A stretch of 64,000 nucleotides of DNA from NCBI RefSeq assembly GCF_020216065.1, contig NZ_JAIWNA010000003.1:76882-140881 (forward strand), given 5' to 3'. The DNA is from Nocardia rosealba (GTDB taxonomy: Bacteria; Actinomycetota; Actinomycetes; Mycobacteriales; Mycobacteriaceae). The notes beneath the pieces were generated by a model. That model did no database searches. It was not told the origin of the DNA and saw nothing but the letters and a program-made list of their open reading frames with translations. The first letter of the stretch is position 1. Each line of letters starts with the position of its first letter. Position numbers and translations under genes: made by a program. Below, one piece after another: positions 1-7,802 of the stretch.

Positions 1-1
1 C

Positions 2-1213
2 GTCGGCAGCGAACGCCACGAACAGGTCCTGCGCTCGGCATGCGACCGCGTGGGCATCCCCGTCCTCGGCGTGCTACCCCGCATGACCGAATTGGAAGTC
101 CCCTCACGCCATCTCGGCCTCATCCCCGCCGTCGAACACGGGACCGCCGCCACCCGCGCGGTCGACGCGATGACCACCCTGGTCGCCGCCCACGTCGACC
201 TCTCGGCGATCGTCGCCTTGGCCGGTGGATCGGTGCAGGGACCCGCCTGGGATCCGCTGACCGAACTGGCCGCAGCCGCCGATCGAGCCGTGACCGATCG
301 AGAGCAGCCGTCCGGCGAGCTCGGCGGGTCGCCCTCTACCGCGCGAACTCCACACGACGCCGCCCCGGCGATATTGTCCGAGCGATCCCCACTGCCGACC
401 GATCCGAACACGCAGGCCGCAGCCACTTTGTCCGGCCGAACGCTGCCCTCGTCGACCGAACCCGGAGTTACAGCAGGAATGGCCGAGTTCGCGCACGCCG
501 CGAATCGGCCGGTCGAACCTGCGCGAACCGGGCGGACCACCACGATCACGGACGCGACTGCCGGCGACCGCCGCACCCGGATCGGGGGGCCGGTGATCGC
601 GATGGCCGGCGGCGCTGCCTTCACCTTCGGCTACGCCGAGCACCGAGAGCTGCTCATGGCAGCGGGTGCGCAGGTCGTTGTCTTCGATCCACTGACCGAC
701 GAATTGCCCGAGAACACAGCGGGTCTGGTGCTGCCGGGTGGTTTCCCCGAGGAACACGCCGCGCAGCTCTCGGCGAATGTGCGCCTGCGCAGCGCGATCG
801 CCGACGGCGCCACCCACGGCCTCCCGATCCACGCGGAATGCGCCGGACTGCTCTACCTCACCCGTTCCCTCGATGGGCACCCCATGGCGGGAGTGATCGA
901 TGCCGACGCCGAATTCGGCCCCCGCCTCACCCTCGGCTACCGCGACGCCGTCGCCCTGCACGATTCGGTGCTGTGGCAGGCGGGCGCCCGAGTACGCGGC
1001 CACGAATTCCACCGCACCCGCCTGATCCAGGCAGGCACGGCGGATACCGCATGGGGCTGGCGCACAACAGTATCCGTCTCCGAAGGCGCTGTGGTGGGCC
1101 AGGTCCATGCCTCCTACCTACACACCCACCCCGCGGGTAACCCTGACGCCATCCGCCGATTCGTAGACGCCGCAGGGAGATTCGACCTGACAGCCGACCG
1201 TGGGCGCCGATGA
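2..1213 (+). CDS. cobB: Cobyrinate a,c-diamide synthase / hydrogenobyrinic acid a,c-diamide synthase, 5'-truncated by window
   Basis: C-terminal part of the glutamine-dependent amidase that amidates the a and c side chains of the corrin ring in cobalamin synthesis. The frame is open from base 2, and its first visible residues (VGSERHEQVLRSACDRVGIP) match the end of the ATP-binding BioD-like domain. The amidotransferase domain starts near GGPVIAMAGGAAFTFGYAEH. Its nucleophile Cys lies in HAECAGLLYL, and the usual HEFH segment follows. Between the two domains lies a roughly 90-residue Ser/Thr/Pro/Ala-rich stretch (about 290-585) that I do not expect in this family. It contains a diverged repeat (LSERSPLPTDPN and LSGRTLPSSTEPG, 54 bp apart). 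The start lies outside the window. Confidence 0.93.
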   Translation, partial: VGSERHEQVLRSACDRVGIPVLGVLPRMTELEVPSRHLGLIPAVEHGTAATRAVDAMTTLVAAHVDLSAIVALAGGSVQGPAWDPLTELAAAADRAVTDREQPSGELGGSPSTARTPHDAAPAILSERSPLPTDPNTQAAATLSGRTLPSSTEPGVTAGMAEFAHAANRPVEPARTGRTTTITDATAGDRRTRIGGPVIAMAGGAAFTFGYAEHRELLMAAGAQVVVFDPLTDELPENTAGLVLPGGFPEEHAAQLSANVRLRSAIADGATHGLPIHAECAGLLYLTRSLDGHPMAGVIDADAEFGPRLTLGYRDAVALHDSVLWQAGARVRGHEFHRTRLIQAGTADTAWGWRTTVSVSEGAVVGQVHASYLHTHPAGNPDAIRRFVDAAGRFDLTADRGRR

Positions 1214-1378
1214 TCGAGTGCGCGAGACGTCGCCGCGAACTCCCTGCCCGCGCTGAGAGACGACCCCGGTGCCTTGTCTGATTCGCTGGTGTGGGAAAGG
1301 GGTTCAGCCCCCGAGGCGCCCTCCTGCCGCTGCTGAGCGAGATGGCCGATTTCGTATGGTGGCAGGATTCGGTCGCCG

Positions 1379-1407
1379 CCGCCACGGGATTCAAACCTCG
1401 GTGGCGG
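1379..1407. other. Seven-bp hairpin upstream of cobE-like gene
   Basis: Perfect inverted repeat CCGCCAC (1379-1385) and GTGGCGG (1401-1407) with a 15-nt loop, ending just before the start of the next gene. The same two 7-mers form the acceptor-like stem of the first Y RNA about 550 bp downstream. There is no T-tract, so it is not a convincing terminator. Confidence 0.4.
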
Positions 1408-1414
1408 ATTGTTC

Positions 1415-1828
1415 ATGACTGACGGTATGGGGCCGCAAGCGACTGGAGAGTTCGAGAGCGAGTCGCTGGACCGAGTCGCTGTCGGCATCGGTCTGCGCCC
1501 AGGCACCACATCGGACCGCATCGTGCGAGCCGTCGAAGAGGTTGTCGGGCAGTACCGCATCGCCTGCCTGGCGACGCTCGACACCCGAGCCGCCGAGCCG
1601 GAAGTGCGGGCGGCCGCCGCGATGCTAGGAGTCGCGCTGCTCGGATTCACCGCCGAGGAATTGTCCGCGGTAGAGGTTGCACACAGCTCGCTTCGCACCG
1701 AGGCAGCGGTCGGGACCCCCAGCGTCGCGGAGGCCGCCGCACTACTTGCGGGGAATGGCGAATCAGTATGCGGACGAACAATTGTCGATGGAATCGTCGT
1801 GGCAGTGGCGTATGCCGACCCGATTTAA
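1415..1828 (+). CDS. Cobalamin biosynthesis protein, CobE / CbiG C-terminal family
   Basis: A 137-residue protein resembling the CobE/CbiG C-terminal domain: a short alpha/beta fold with VAVGIGLRPGTTSDRIVRAV near the N-terminus, then LATLDTRAAEPEVRAAA and a SVAEAAALLAG segment. CbiG-type domains act in ring contraction and C2-unit removal of the corrin macrocycle; the role of stand-alone CobE is less certain. It lies about 200 bp after cobB in the same direction, which supports a cobalamin role. The ATG at 1415 is preferred to an in-frame TTG at 1409. I looked for a cobalamin riboswitch consensus upstream and did not find one. Confidence 0.75.
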   Translation: MTDGMGPQATGEFESESLDRVAVGIGLRPGTTSDRIVRAVEEVVGQYRIACLATLDTRAAEPEVRAAAAMLGVALLGFTAEELSAVEVAHSSLRTEAAVGTPSVAEAAALLAGNGESVCGRTIVDGIVVAVAYADPI

Positions 1829-1880
1829 TTCGCTGGGCAAGACCGGCCGCGCACAGTAACGTCTGGTCCAGCAGTCGTAC

Positions 1881-2012
1881 GGCGGGCCGGCACTGATCGG
1901 TTACCTCTGGACCAAGCGGACGCAGGTTCGAATCCTGCCCGCCACCGCGCGGTGGCGGTAGCTCAGTCTGGTAGAGCACTCGGCGCGTCCGGTCGGGACA
2001 CACACGCCCGCC
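1881..2012 (+). ncRNA. yrlA: Y RNA (YrlA-like) with permuted tRNA-mimic domain
   Basis: Non-coding RNA expected to bind the Ro60 protein encoded immediately downstream. The ends pair: GGCGGGC (1881-1887) with GCCCGCC (2006-2012). Inside, the halves of a tRNA appear in reversed order. A canonical T-arm comes first (stem GCAGG 1922-1926, loop TTCGAAT, stem CCTGC 1934-1938). An acceptor-like strand CCGCCACC (1939-1946) folds through a GCGC loop onto GGTGGCGG (1951-1958). Next come T-A at positions 8-9 of the tRNA numbering, then a D-arm (GCTC 1961-1964, loop AGTCTGGTA, GAGC 1974-1977). CGGAC (1917-1921) can pair with GTCCG (1987-1991) in place of the anticodon stem. Permuted tRNA mimicry is the described hallmark of bacterial YrlA RNAs. 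The exact ends are inferred from pairing. Confidence 0.87.
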
Positions 2013-2031
2013 GTGCGATTGCGACGGAATA

Positions 2032-2139
2032 GGGCGGGCCGGATTCGGTCGGTTATCTGGTGACCTCGTAAGTCGAGCGGGTTCGATCCCCGCGTCGGAA
2101 AGCAATTTCCGGCTCCGGTCGAAAACACCACGCCTGCCC
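2032..2139 (+). ncRNA. Second Y RNA, T-arm plus capped stem, no D-arm
   Basis: A relative of the RNA just upstream. The terminal stem is GGGCGGGC (2032-2039) with GCCTGCCC (2132-2139), including one G-U pair. The 5' strand GGCGGGCCGG, the TCGGTTAYCT segment and the 3' strand (TCCGGTCG, two variable bases, ACA, ACGCC) are shared with the first RNA. A canonical T-arm is present (GCGGG 2077-2081, loop TTCGATC, CCCGC 2089-2093). It runs straight into an 8-bp stem GTCGGAAA/TTTCCGGC (2094-2101 with 2106-2113) closed by a GCAA tetraloop. No GCTC...GAGC D-arm follows, so the mimic is incomplete. About 20 nt separate it from the first RNA. Confidence 0.78.
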
Positions 2140-2209
2140 CATTCCGAATACATGCCCCGCCGGGTCCGGGGCCGAACAGCAACGCCCACGGGCGTATCGG
2201 AGGGGAACA

Positions 2210-3808
2210 ATGAATATTCTGTCGCGGTTCAACCGTCGCAACACACCGCAGACCGCACCGGCCGACAATCGTCAGGTCGTGAACAATGCCGGTGGTTACG
2301 TTTTCGACATCACGCCGCAGGCACGAGTGCGTCGCTTCCTCACGCTCGGCACCGAATCGGGAACGTACTACGTGAGCCCCGCCGCGCTGACCGCCGACAA
2401 CGCGGAGTTCATCGTCGAGTACGCGGCCGAGCACACCGCCGACCTGGTGCGCGAGATCGTGAAGATCTCCACCGCAGGTCGCGCGCCCCGGCAGAATCCC
2501 GCCCTGTTCGCACTCGCCGCCGCCGCGTCGGTCGGTGATGTCGACGGCCGTCGCGCCGCCTTGGCCGCGTTGCCGCAGGTCGCGCGCACCGGCACGCACC
2601 TGTTCCTGTTCGCCGGCTACATCGAGCAGTTCCGCGGCTGGGGTCGTGGGCTGCGCCGGGCGGTGGCGAACTGGTACCTGGACAAGCCGGTCGACGCGCT
2701 CGCCTTCCAGGCGGTCAAGTACCGGCAGCGTGAAGGCTGGACGCACCGCGACCTGCTTCGCCTGTCGCACCCGGCGGCCACCGACGACGAACGGCGCAGG
2801 CTGTTCGACTGGATCTGCGGCCGCGCAACGGAACTCGACGGCTTGGCCGTGATCGAGGGCTTCCAGCGTGCGCAGGCCGCCCCGGCCGATCAGGTGCCCG
2901 CACTTGTTCGCGAATACCGGCTCGGCTGGGAGATGCTGCCCGATGCCGCGTTGAACACACCCGAGGTGTGGGAGGCGCTGCTGGACAACGGAATTCCGCA
3001 GACAGCACTGCTGCGTCAGCTCCCGCGCCTCACCCGCCTCGGGATGCTGGACCCGCTCGGATCGCGGACGGCCGCGATCTGTGCCCAGCTCACCGATCCG
3101 GCGCGACTGCGCGCGGCTCGGGTGCACCCTGTCTCGGTGCTGATCGCTCTGCGTACCTACGCTTCCGGGCGTTCGGCACGCGGTTCGGGCACCTGGACGC
3201 CGTCGGCTCCGGTCGTCGACGCGCTCGATTCCGCGTTCTACGCGGCGTTCGAGCTGATCCAGCCGACCGGTCTGCGGCACCTGCTCGCGCTCGACGTGTC
3301 CGGGTCGATGACCGCGCCGATCAGCGGCCTGCCGCTGTCGGCACGCGAGGCATCGGCCGCGCTCGCCCTGGTCACCGCCCGCACCGAACCCCGGCACCGG
3401 ATCGTCGGGTTCACCAGCGGCGGTAAGGGCTGGTCACAGTCGGACCGGTTGTCGGAGCTGGCGATCTCGCCGCGCCAGCGCTTGGACGATGCGGTGCGCA
3501 CGGTATCGGGACTGCCGTTCGGCGGAACCGACTGCGCGCTGCCGATCCTGCACGCGCTGGACAAGGGCATCGAGGTGGACGTGTTCTCGGTTTACACCGA
3601 CAACGAGACCTGGGCAGGTTCCATGCACCCGCATCAGGCGCTGGCCCGCTACCGCCGCGAGATGAACCCGCGAGCCAAGCTCGTGGTGGTCGGGATGACC
3701 GCGACGAACTTCAGCATCGCCGATCCCGACGACGCGGGCATGCTCGATGTCGCCGGTTTCGACGCCGCCGTGCCGTCGCTGCTGGCCGACTTCGCCACGG
3801 CCGCATAG
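2210..3808 (+). CDS. rsr: Ro60 / TROVE domain protein (Rsr)
   Basis: 532-residue bacterial orthologue of Ro60, a ring-shaped RNA-binding protein that works with Y RNAs in RNA quality control and stress-linked RNA decay. Residues about 20-340 form the HEAT-like TROVE ring (for example PRQNPALFALAAAA, AVKYRQREGWTHRDLLRL, ALLDNGIPQTALLRQLPRL). Residues about 355-530 form a von Willebrand A domain with an intact MIDAS motif DVSGSM at 362-367 and FGGTDCALP. Length and domain order fit the family. The ATG at 2210 follows GGAGGGG at good spacing. Two Y RNAs lie directly upstream. No rtcB, rtcA or PNPase gene is adjacent, although pnp occurs about 40 kb away in the window. Confidence 0.95.
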   Translation: MNILSRFNRRNTPQTAPADNRQVVNNAGGYVFDITPQARVRRFLTLGTESGTYYVSPAALTADNAEFIVEYAAEHTADLVREIVKISTAGRAPRQNPALFALAAAASVGDVDGRRAALAALPQVARTGTHLFLFAGYIEQFRGWGRGLRRAVANWYLDKPVDALAFQAVKYRQREGWTHRDLLRLSHPAATDDERRRLFDWICGRATELDGLAVIEGFQRAQAAPADQVPALVREYRLGWEMLPDAALNTPEVWEALLDNGIPQTALLRQLPRLTRLGMLDPLGSRTAAICAQLTDPARLRAARVHPVSVLIALRTYASGRSARGSGTWTPSAPVVDALDSAFYAAFELIQPTGLRHLLALDVSGSMTAPISGLPLSAREASAALALVTARTEPRHRIVGFTSGGKGWSQSDRLSELAISPRQRLDDAVRTVSGLPFGGTDCALPILHALDKGIEVDVFSVYTDNETWAGSMHPHQALARYRREMNPRAKLVVVGMTATNFSIADPDDAGMLDVAGFDAAVPSLLADFATAA

Positions 3809-3833
3809 AAGTTCACACAGCACAGAAAACGGA

Positions 3834-3861
3834 GCCGCCGCGACCTCGTTGTCGCGGCGGC
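3834..3861. terminator. Bidirectional terminator between convergent genes
   Basis: Perfect 11-bp stem GCCGCCGCGAC (3834-3844) / GTCGCGGCGGC (3851-3861) with a 6-nt loop, followed by ACCTTTCCT. It sits between rsr and the convergent gene on the minus strand. Confidence 0.8.
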
Positions 3862-3892
3862 ACCTTTCCTCTCGCGCGGAAGTTCCTCACCC

Positions 3893-4996
3893 TCAGGGGG
3901 CGACCGAGGACCAATCGGCGAAACCGGTGGGGTCGTGGCGGCCCATGGAGGCGTGTTCGAACAGGCCCCAGCCCTCGGCGTCGCCGCAGCGGGCGTGGCC
4001 GATGTGGTCGATCACGCCGTAGGGGACGCGGGCTCGGATGCCGGGGTCGGTGAGGTCGTAGGTGCTCGACAGCGACCAGTTCTCGCCCATCCAGCGGCCG
4101 TGGGTCCAGTCGGGGTCGGCGCCGTATCCGCAGCCCACGTGCAGGGCGATGCCGGGGCGCGACTCGATCTCGACCTCGAGGGGCTTGCCGTCGGGGGTGG
4201 TCATGTCGAGGCGGACCGAGCGGGGGTGGCGGGTGCCCGGCTCGTAGACCCATGTCATGCGCGGCCAGCCGAGTTGTTCCTTGCGGCCGTCGTTCCAGAT
4301 GCGCACCGCGTTGTTGAGAGTGCGGGTGCCGTCGGGTTCCTCCTGCACGATCACCACGATGGCGAAATCACGGAACCGCAGCGGCGCGTACAACCACCAG
4401 AAACCACCCATGCCCGTCGGCCGGCCCGCCGGGTCCGCTTCGCCGGAGGGACGGATGCCCCAGGAGCGGTCGCGGCTGCCCGTCCACACCGCCGGGTCGA
4501 CGGAGTAGTCGCGCCCGTGGACCGCGAGAGTGCCCTCCCACGAACCCAATTGGGCGAAACGAGAGGCCTCGATGATCGGCCGCGTGCCGGACAGGATCAG
4601 GTGCGGTTGCTCCTGCACGGCCGGCTGCGCCCCGGTCCAGGTGAGGTCGAAACCGAGATCGTCGTGCTCGCACACCACGCGCAACTTCTGTAGCGGCTCG
4701 ATCACCTCGATGCGGTAGCCACCGACGCCGGTGTCGAGATCACGAGAGGTGAGCGCGTCGGAGAACCGCACACTGTGCTGGGTGTCGCCCTGGCGTGCGC
4801 ATGCGAACGCGTCGACCACACCCAGGTTCGGGTATACGCCGAACCCGGTGATGAGCATGGTGTCACCGGCGGGGTCGAAGGCGTTGAAGTAGTAGCGGTC
4901 GTAGAAGTTCCGGTCGCTGGTCGCCACCCGGGCCAGCGACAGCGGCGTCTGATGGACCGGGTATTCGTCCAGGGGGACGGGCATGATCGCGTTCAT
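3893..4996 (-). CDS. Conserved protein, DUF7064/7065-like (lipocalin-type AttH-like fold)
   Basis: 367-residue protein of the actinobacterial family often found beside phosphotransferase and acyl-CoA genes. It has many tryptophans and paired beta-rich halves (GYRIEVIEPLQKLRVVCEHDDLGFDLTW; DRSWGIRP; GGFWWLYAPLRF; RYMP-like segments absent). The DRSWG motif and two-lobed beta composition suggest a CrtC/AttH-like lipocalin domain, but no catalytic activity can be assigned. The upstream gene ends at 4999, so the two are translationally linked. An ATG at 5008 overlaps that stop. The ATG at 4996, preceded by GGGA, is preferred. Confidence 0.7.
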   Translation of the reverse strand: MNAIMPVPLDEYPVHQTPLSLARVATSDRNFYDRYYFNAFDPAGDTMLITGFGVYPNLGVVDAFACARQGDTQHSVRFSDALTSRDLDTGVGGYRIEVIEPLQKLRVVCEHDDLGFDLTWTGAQPAVQEQPHLILSGTRPIIEASRFAQLGSWEGTLAVHGRDYSVDPAVWTGSRDRSWGIRPSGEADPAGRPTGMGGFWWLYAPLRFRDFAIVVIVQEEPDGTRTLNNAVRIWNDGRKEQLGWPRMTWVYEPGTRHPRSVRLDMTTPDGKPLEVEIESRPGIALHVGCGYGADPDWTHGRWMGENWSLSSTYDLTDPGIRARVPYGVIDHIGHARCGDAEGWGLFEHASMGRHDPTGFADWSSVAP

Positions 4997-4998
4997 CG

Positions 4999-6129
4999 TC
5001 AGTCCCATTCGTAGGTGCCGTCGAGCAGCGCTTCGAGTCCGCGCCGGTGCATGATGTAGTCGTCGCGCTCGTCGGGCACGGTGTCCTCGCCGAAATGGAT
5101 CATCCGCCGCTTGATCCGCGCCATCACGATGGCGTGGCGCAGCGCCGCGTACACGATGTAGAAGTCCAGGTCGGTGACGGTGTGGCCGGTGAGCTTCTCG
5201 TACTCGGCGACCACGTCGTCGCGGCGCAGGAAGTCGGCGAGGCCCGGCTGGTCGAAGTGGGTGGCGATGTCCTGGAAGAACCGGTGGATGAAGATCAGCC
5301 AGCCCAGGTCGAGCTCGCGGGGGCCGAGGGTGGCCATCTCCCAGTCCAGCACGGCGGCCGGGGTGAAGCCGTCGAACAGGATGTTGCCGGGGCGCGCGTC
5401 ACCCCAGTTGAGCACCTCGGCGCCGGTCTCGGCGGGCCAGTTGGCCTCCAGCCAGTCGAAGGCACGCTCGATCAGCGGGATCTCGACACCGTCGTCGGCC
5501 AGCGCCCACCGGTACCAGGCGCGCTGAGCCTCGAAGTGCCTGCGCAGCGCGGACCCTTCGCCGCCGAGCGCCGGAAAGCGCTGTGCCGCTTCGTCGATCG
5601 CGTGCACCTGGGCGATCACCTTGACGGTCTCGGCGGTGATGCCCGCGCGCTCGGTGGGGGTGGCGTCGAACACCCAGCCGAAGAACACGTACGGCGGATT
5701 GTCGGCGACTACCTGACCATCGATTTTGTCCATGACGAAAAACGGTGTGCCGAACAGTGATTCGTCGGTCTCGAGCCAGCGCAGGGCGGGCACGGGAACC
5801 TCCGACGCCGCCGCGACACCCGACATCACCTGGTACTGCAACGGCAGGTCATAGGACTGGAACACCGGAAACGACGAGTCCTCGGGCGCCATCCGGGCGA
5901 CGAACGAACCGCTCTCGGCGACCCCGTTCACCGACCATTCGGCATCGAACAGAACCGTGGTGCTCGACATACCGCCGGTGGCGGGCTTGCTGAGGTTGCC
6001 GATCGCCGGCGGTGCGTCGGCGCCGACCTTGTCCGACAGCCACCCCGAGAGCCGCTCGCCGAATGCGTCGAGATCGAGCTCGGTGACGGTCAGCGACTGC
6101 TGCGCGGTGTGGTCCGTGTCGTCGGACAT
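4999..6129 (-). CDS. Phosphotransferase family protein (APH/ACAD10-like kinase)
   Basis: 376-residue aminoglycoside-phosphotransferase-fold protein. The N-lobe has LSKPATGGMSSTTVLFDAEW. The catalytic loop reads NWGDARPGNILF, and the metal-binding segment is VLDWEMATLGPRELDLGW. These D-x-x-x-x-N and D-W-E motifs are intact. Members of this subgroup in mycobacteria and relatives are usually linked to acyl-CoA dehydrogenases rather than antibiotic resistance, and the natural substrate is unknown. It is the first gene of a two-gene minus-strand unit with the DUF7064-like gene, and is divergent from the DoxX-like membrane protein gene. Confidence 0.85.
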   Translation of the reverse strand: MSDDTDHTAQQSLTVTELDLDAFGERLSGWLSDKVGADAPPAIGNLSKPATGGMSSTTVLFDAEWSVNGVAESGSFVARMAPEDSSFPVFQSYDLPLQYQVMSGVAAASEVPVPALRWLETDESLFGTPFFVMDKIDGQVVADNPPYVFFGWVFDATPTERAGITAETVKVIAQVHAIDEAAQRFPALGGEGSALRRHFEAQRAWYRWALADDGVEIPLIERAFDWLEANWPAETGAEVLNWGDARPGNILFDGFTPAAVLDWEMATLGPRELDLGWLIFIHRFFQDIATHFDQPGLADFLRRDDVVAEYEKLTGHTVTDLDFYIVYAALRHAIVMARIKRRMIHFGEDTVPDERDDYIMHRRGLEALLDGTYEWD

Positions 6130-6322
6130 ACGTGGGGTCCCCTGTCGGCGTGGTGAAACGTGTTCCGTACCGGCGTACCGGAAGACCGGCCGGAATGTAA
6201 GGCGGGCGTCGGTGAGCGGGATTCAGGGTTGACACCACCAAGATCGGGGTTTCCCCCGATGCGCGTGCGAGCCGTTCTCGGTAAAGCTTGCCGGACAGCC
6301 GTTTTCGATAGGGAGGTACGTA

Positions 6323-7672
6323 GTGACCGCAGTCGTCGCGGAGCACGCAGTCGAGGAGCCGGTGCGTGCACCGGAGCCCAGGTGGCACCCGCTCAGCCTG
6401 ATCGCGTTCCGGTTCTGCGTCGCGTACTTCGGCCTGTTCTGCCTGTGGATGGCTCAGATCACCTTCGTCTTCCTCGGCGTGATCGCGTTGAAGATGCCCG
6501 AGGACGCCGTCGCCTGGCAGCTGCTCACGCTGGCCCCGGTGAGCAGCTGGATCGGGGAGCACGTGTTCGGCGTGTACGCCGAGCTGGAGATGAACGGCAG
6601 CGGCGACCAGGCCGCCATCTGGATCCAGTGCGGCTTGGTGCTGATGGTCGCGATCCTGGTCACCGCGGTGTGGTCGATTCTCGACCGCCGCCGCCGCGCC
6701 TATCCCCGGGTGGCGAGCTGGTTCCTCACCGGCCTGCGCCTGGCTGTCGGCGGGCAGATGCTGTTCTACGGTTTCACGAAACTGGTCCCCACCCAGATGC
6801 CCGAACCGGCGCTGACCACCTTGCTCACCCGGGTAGGCGACCTGAGTCCGATGGCGATGCTGTGGACGCAGGTCGGTTCGGCACCGGCCTATGAGGTGGC
6901 GCTCGGTGCCGCCGAGGTGCTCGCGGGGCTGCTGCTGTTCTGGCCGCGCACCGCGACGCTCGGTGCCATGCTCAGCGTGATCAGCATGGCCCAGGTGTTC
7001 CTGCTGAACCTCACCTTCGACGTGCCGGTGAAGATGCTGTCCGGCCACCTGCTGCTGATGAGCCTGGTGCTGCTCGCCCCGCAGGCCCGGCGGCTACTGG
7101 ATGTGCTTGTGCTGGAACGTGCATCGGGTCCGATGGTGCAGCCCGCGCTGTTCCGGTCCGCGCGGGCGAACCGGTGGGCCACCGTGGCGCAGGTCGCGGC
7201 GGCGGTGTGGATTGTGGCCGGAATGATCGTGGTGATCACGGACTCCTGGCGCGAATACGGCGGGGGCGCACCGGAACCGGAGCTGTACGGCATCTGGGAG
7301 GTGTCGGAGTTCTCGATCGAGCAGCTGCCGGTGGCGCCGCTGACCACCGATCCCGTCCGCTGGCAGCGCCTCGTCGTGGACAAGGGCACGGCGGGCTATC
7401 AGCGCATGGACGACACCATCGTTCCGGTCCAGGCCACCGTCGACCCGGCGACCTCGACGCTCACGCTCCTGGCCGCGCCGACAGCACCCGATCAGGCGCC
7501 CGCGCCGTACGCCACTCTCGCCGTGGACCGTGCGGCAGACGACCGGCTCACCCTACGCGGCGACATCGCGGGCAAGCAGGCGGTGGTCGTCCTCACTCGC
7601 GTCGATCTCGACAGTTTCCCCTTGCGGGGCACCGGCTTCCGGTGGGTACAGAACAATCCCTACCTGGGCTGA
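6323..7672 (+). CDS. DoxX-like integral membrane protein
   Basis: 449-residue membrane protein. A cytoplasmic N-terminus (about 30 residues) is followed by a long hydrophobic segment (FRFCVAYFGLFCLWMAQITFVFL), a soluble loop, and a four-helix DoxX-like block. That block contains LRLAVGGQMLFYGFTKLVP, EVALGAAEVLAGLLLFWP and MLSVISMAQVFLLNLTF. A further helix near residue 300 precedes an approximately 150-residue extracytoplasmic domain with no recognised signature. The DoxX-type block suggests a redox or thiol-linked membrane role by family only. The start is GTG at 6323, with GGGAGG six bases upstream. Confidence 0.7.
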   Translation: MTAVVAEHAVEEPVRAPEPRWHPLSLIAFRFCVAYFGLFCLWMAQITFVFLGVIALKMPEDAVAWQLLTLAPVSSWIGEHVFGVYAELEMNGSGDQAAIWIQCGLVLMVAILVTAVWSILDRRRRAYPRVASWFLTGLRLAVGGQMLFYGFTKLVPTQMPEPALTTLLTRVGDLSPMAMLWTQVGSAPAYEVALGAAEVLAGLLLFWPRTATLGAMLSVISMAQVFLLNLTFDVPVKMLSGHLLLMSLVLLAPQARRLLDVLVLERASGPMVQPALFRSARANRWATVAQVAAAVWIVAGMIVVITDSWREYGGGAPEPELYGIWEVSEFSIEQLPVAPLTTDPVRWQRLVVDKGTAGYQRMDDTIVPVQATVDPATSTLTLLAAPTAPDQAPAPYATLAVDRAADDRLTLRGDIAGKQAVVVLTRVDLDSFPLRGTGFRWVQNNPYLG

Positions 7673-7802
7673 GCCGTGCACGGTGCGGCGAGGCGCGCGC
7701 GGACCGGCGTCCATCGACCCGACCGGCACCGGGCAGCGGTCTGACACCGCAACGGCCGGGTGGGTGCGGGGATCGGCAGGTCACGAACTAGGCTCGGACA
7801 TT

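Noticed and set aside
1214..1414. Cobalamin riboswitch before the cobE-like gene
   Set aside because: I looked on both strands for the B12-box-like core and did not see it.
1918..1990. Conventional tRNA gene
   Set aside because: T-arm, acceptor and D-arm are canonical but in permuted order, with no anticodon loop; terminal stems and the neighbouring rsr gene fit a Y RNA instead.
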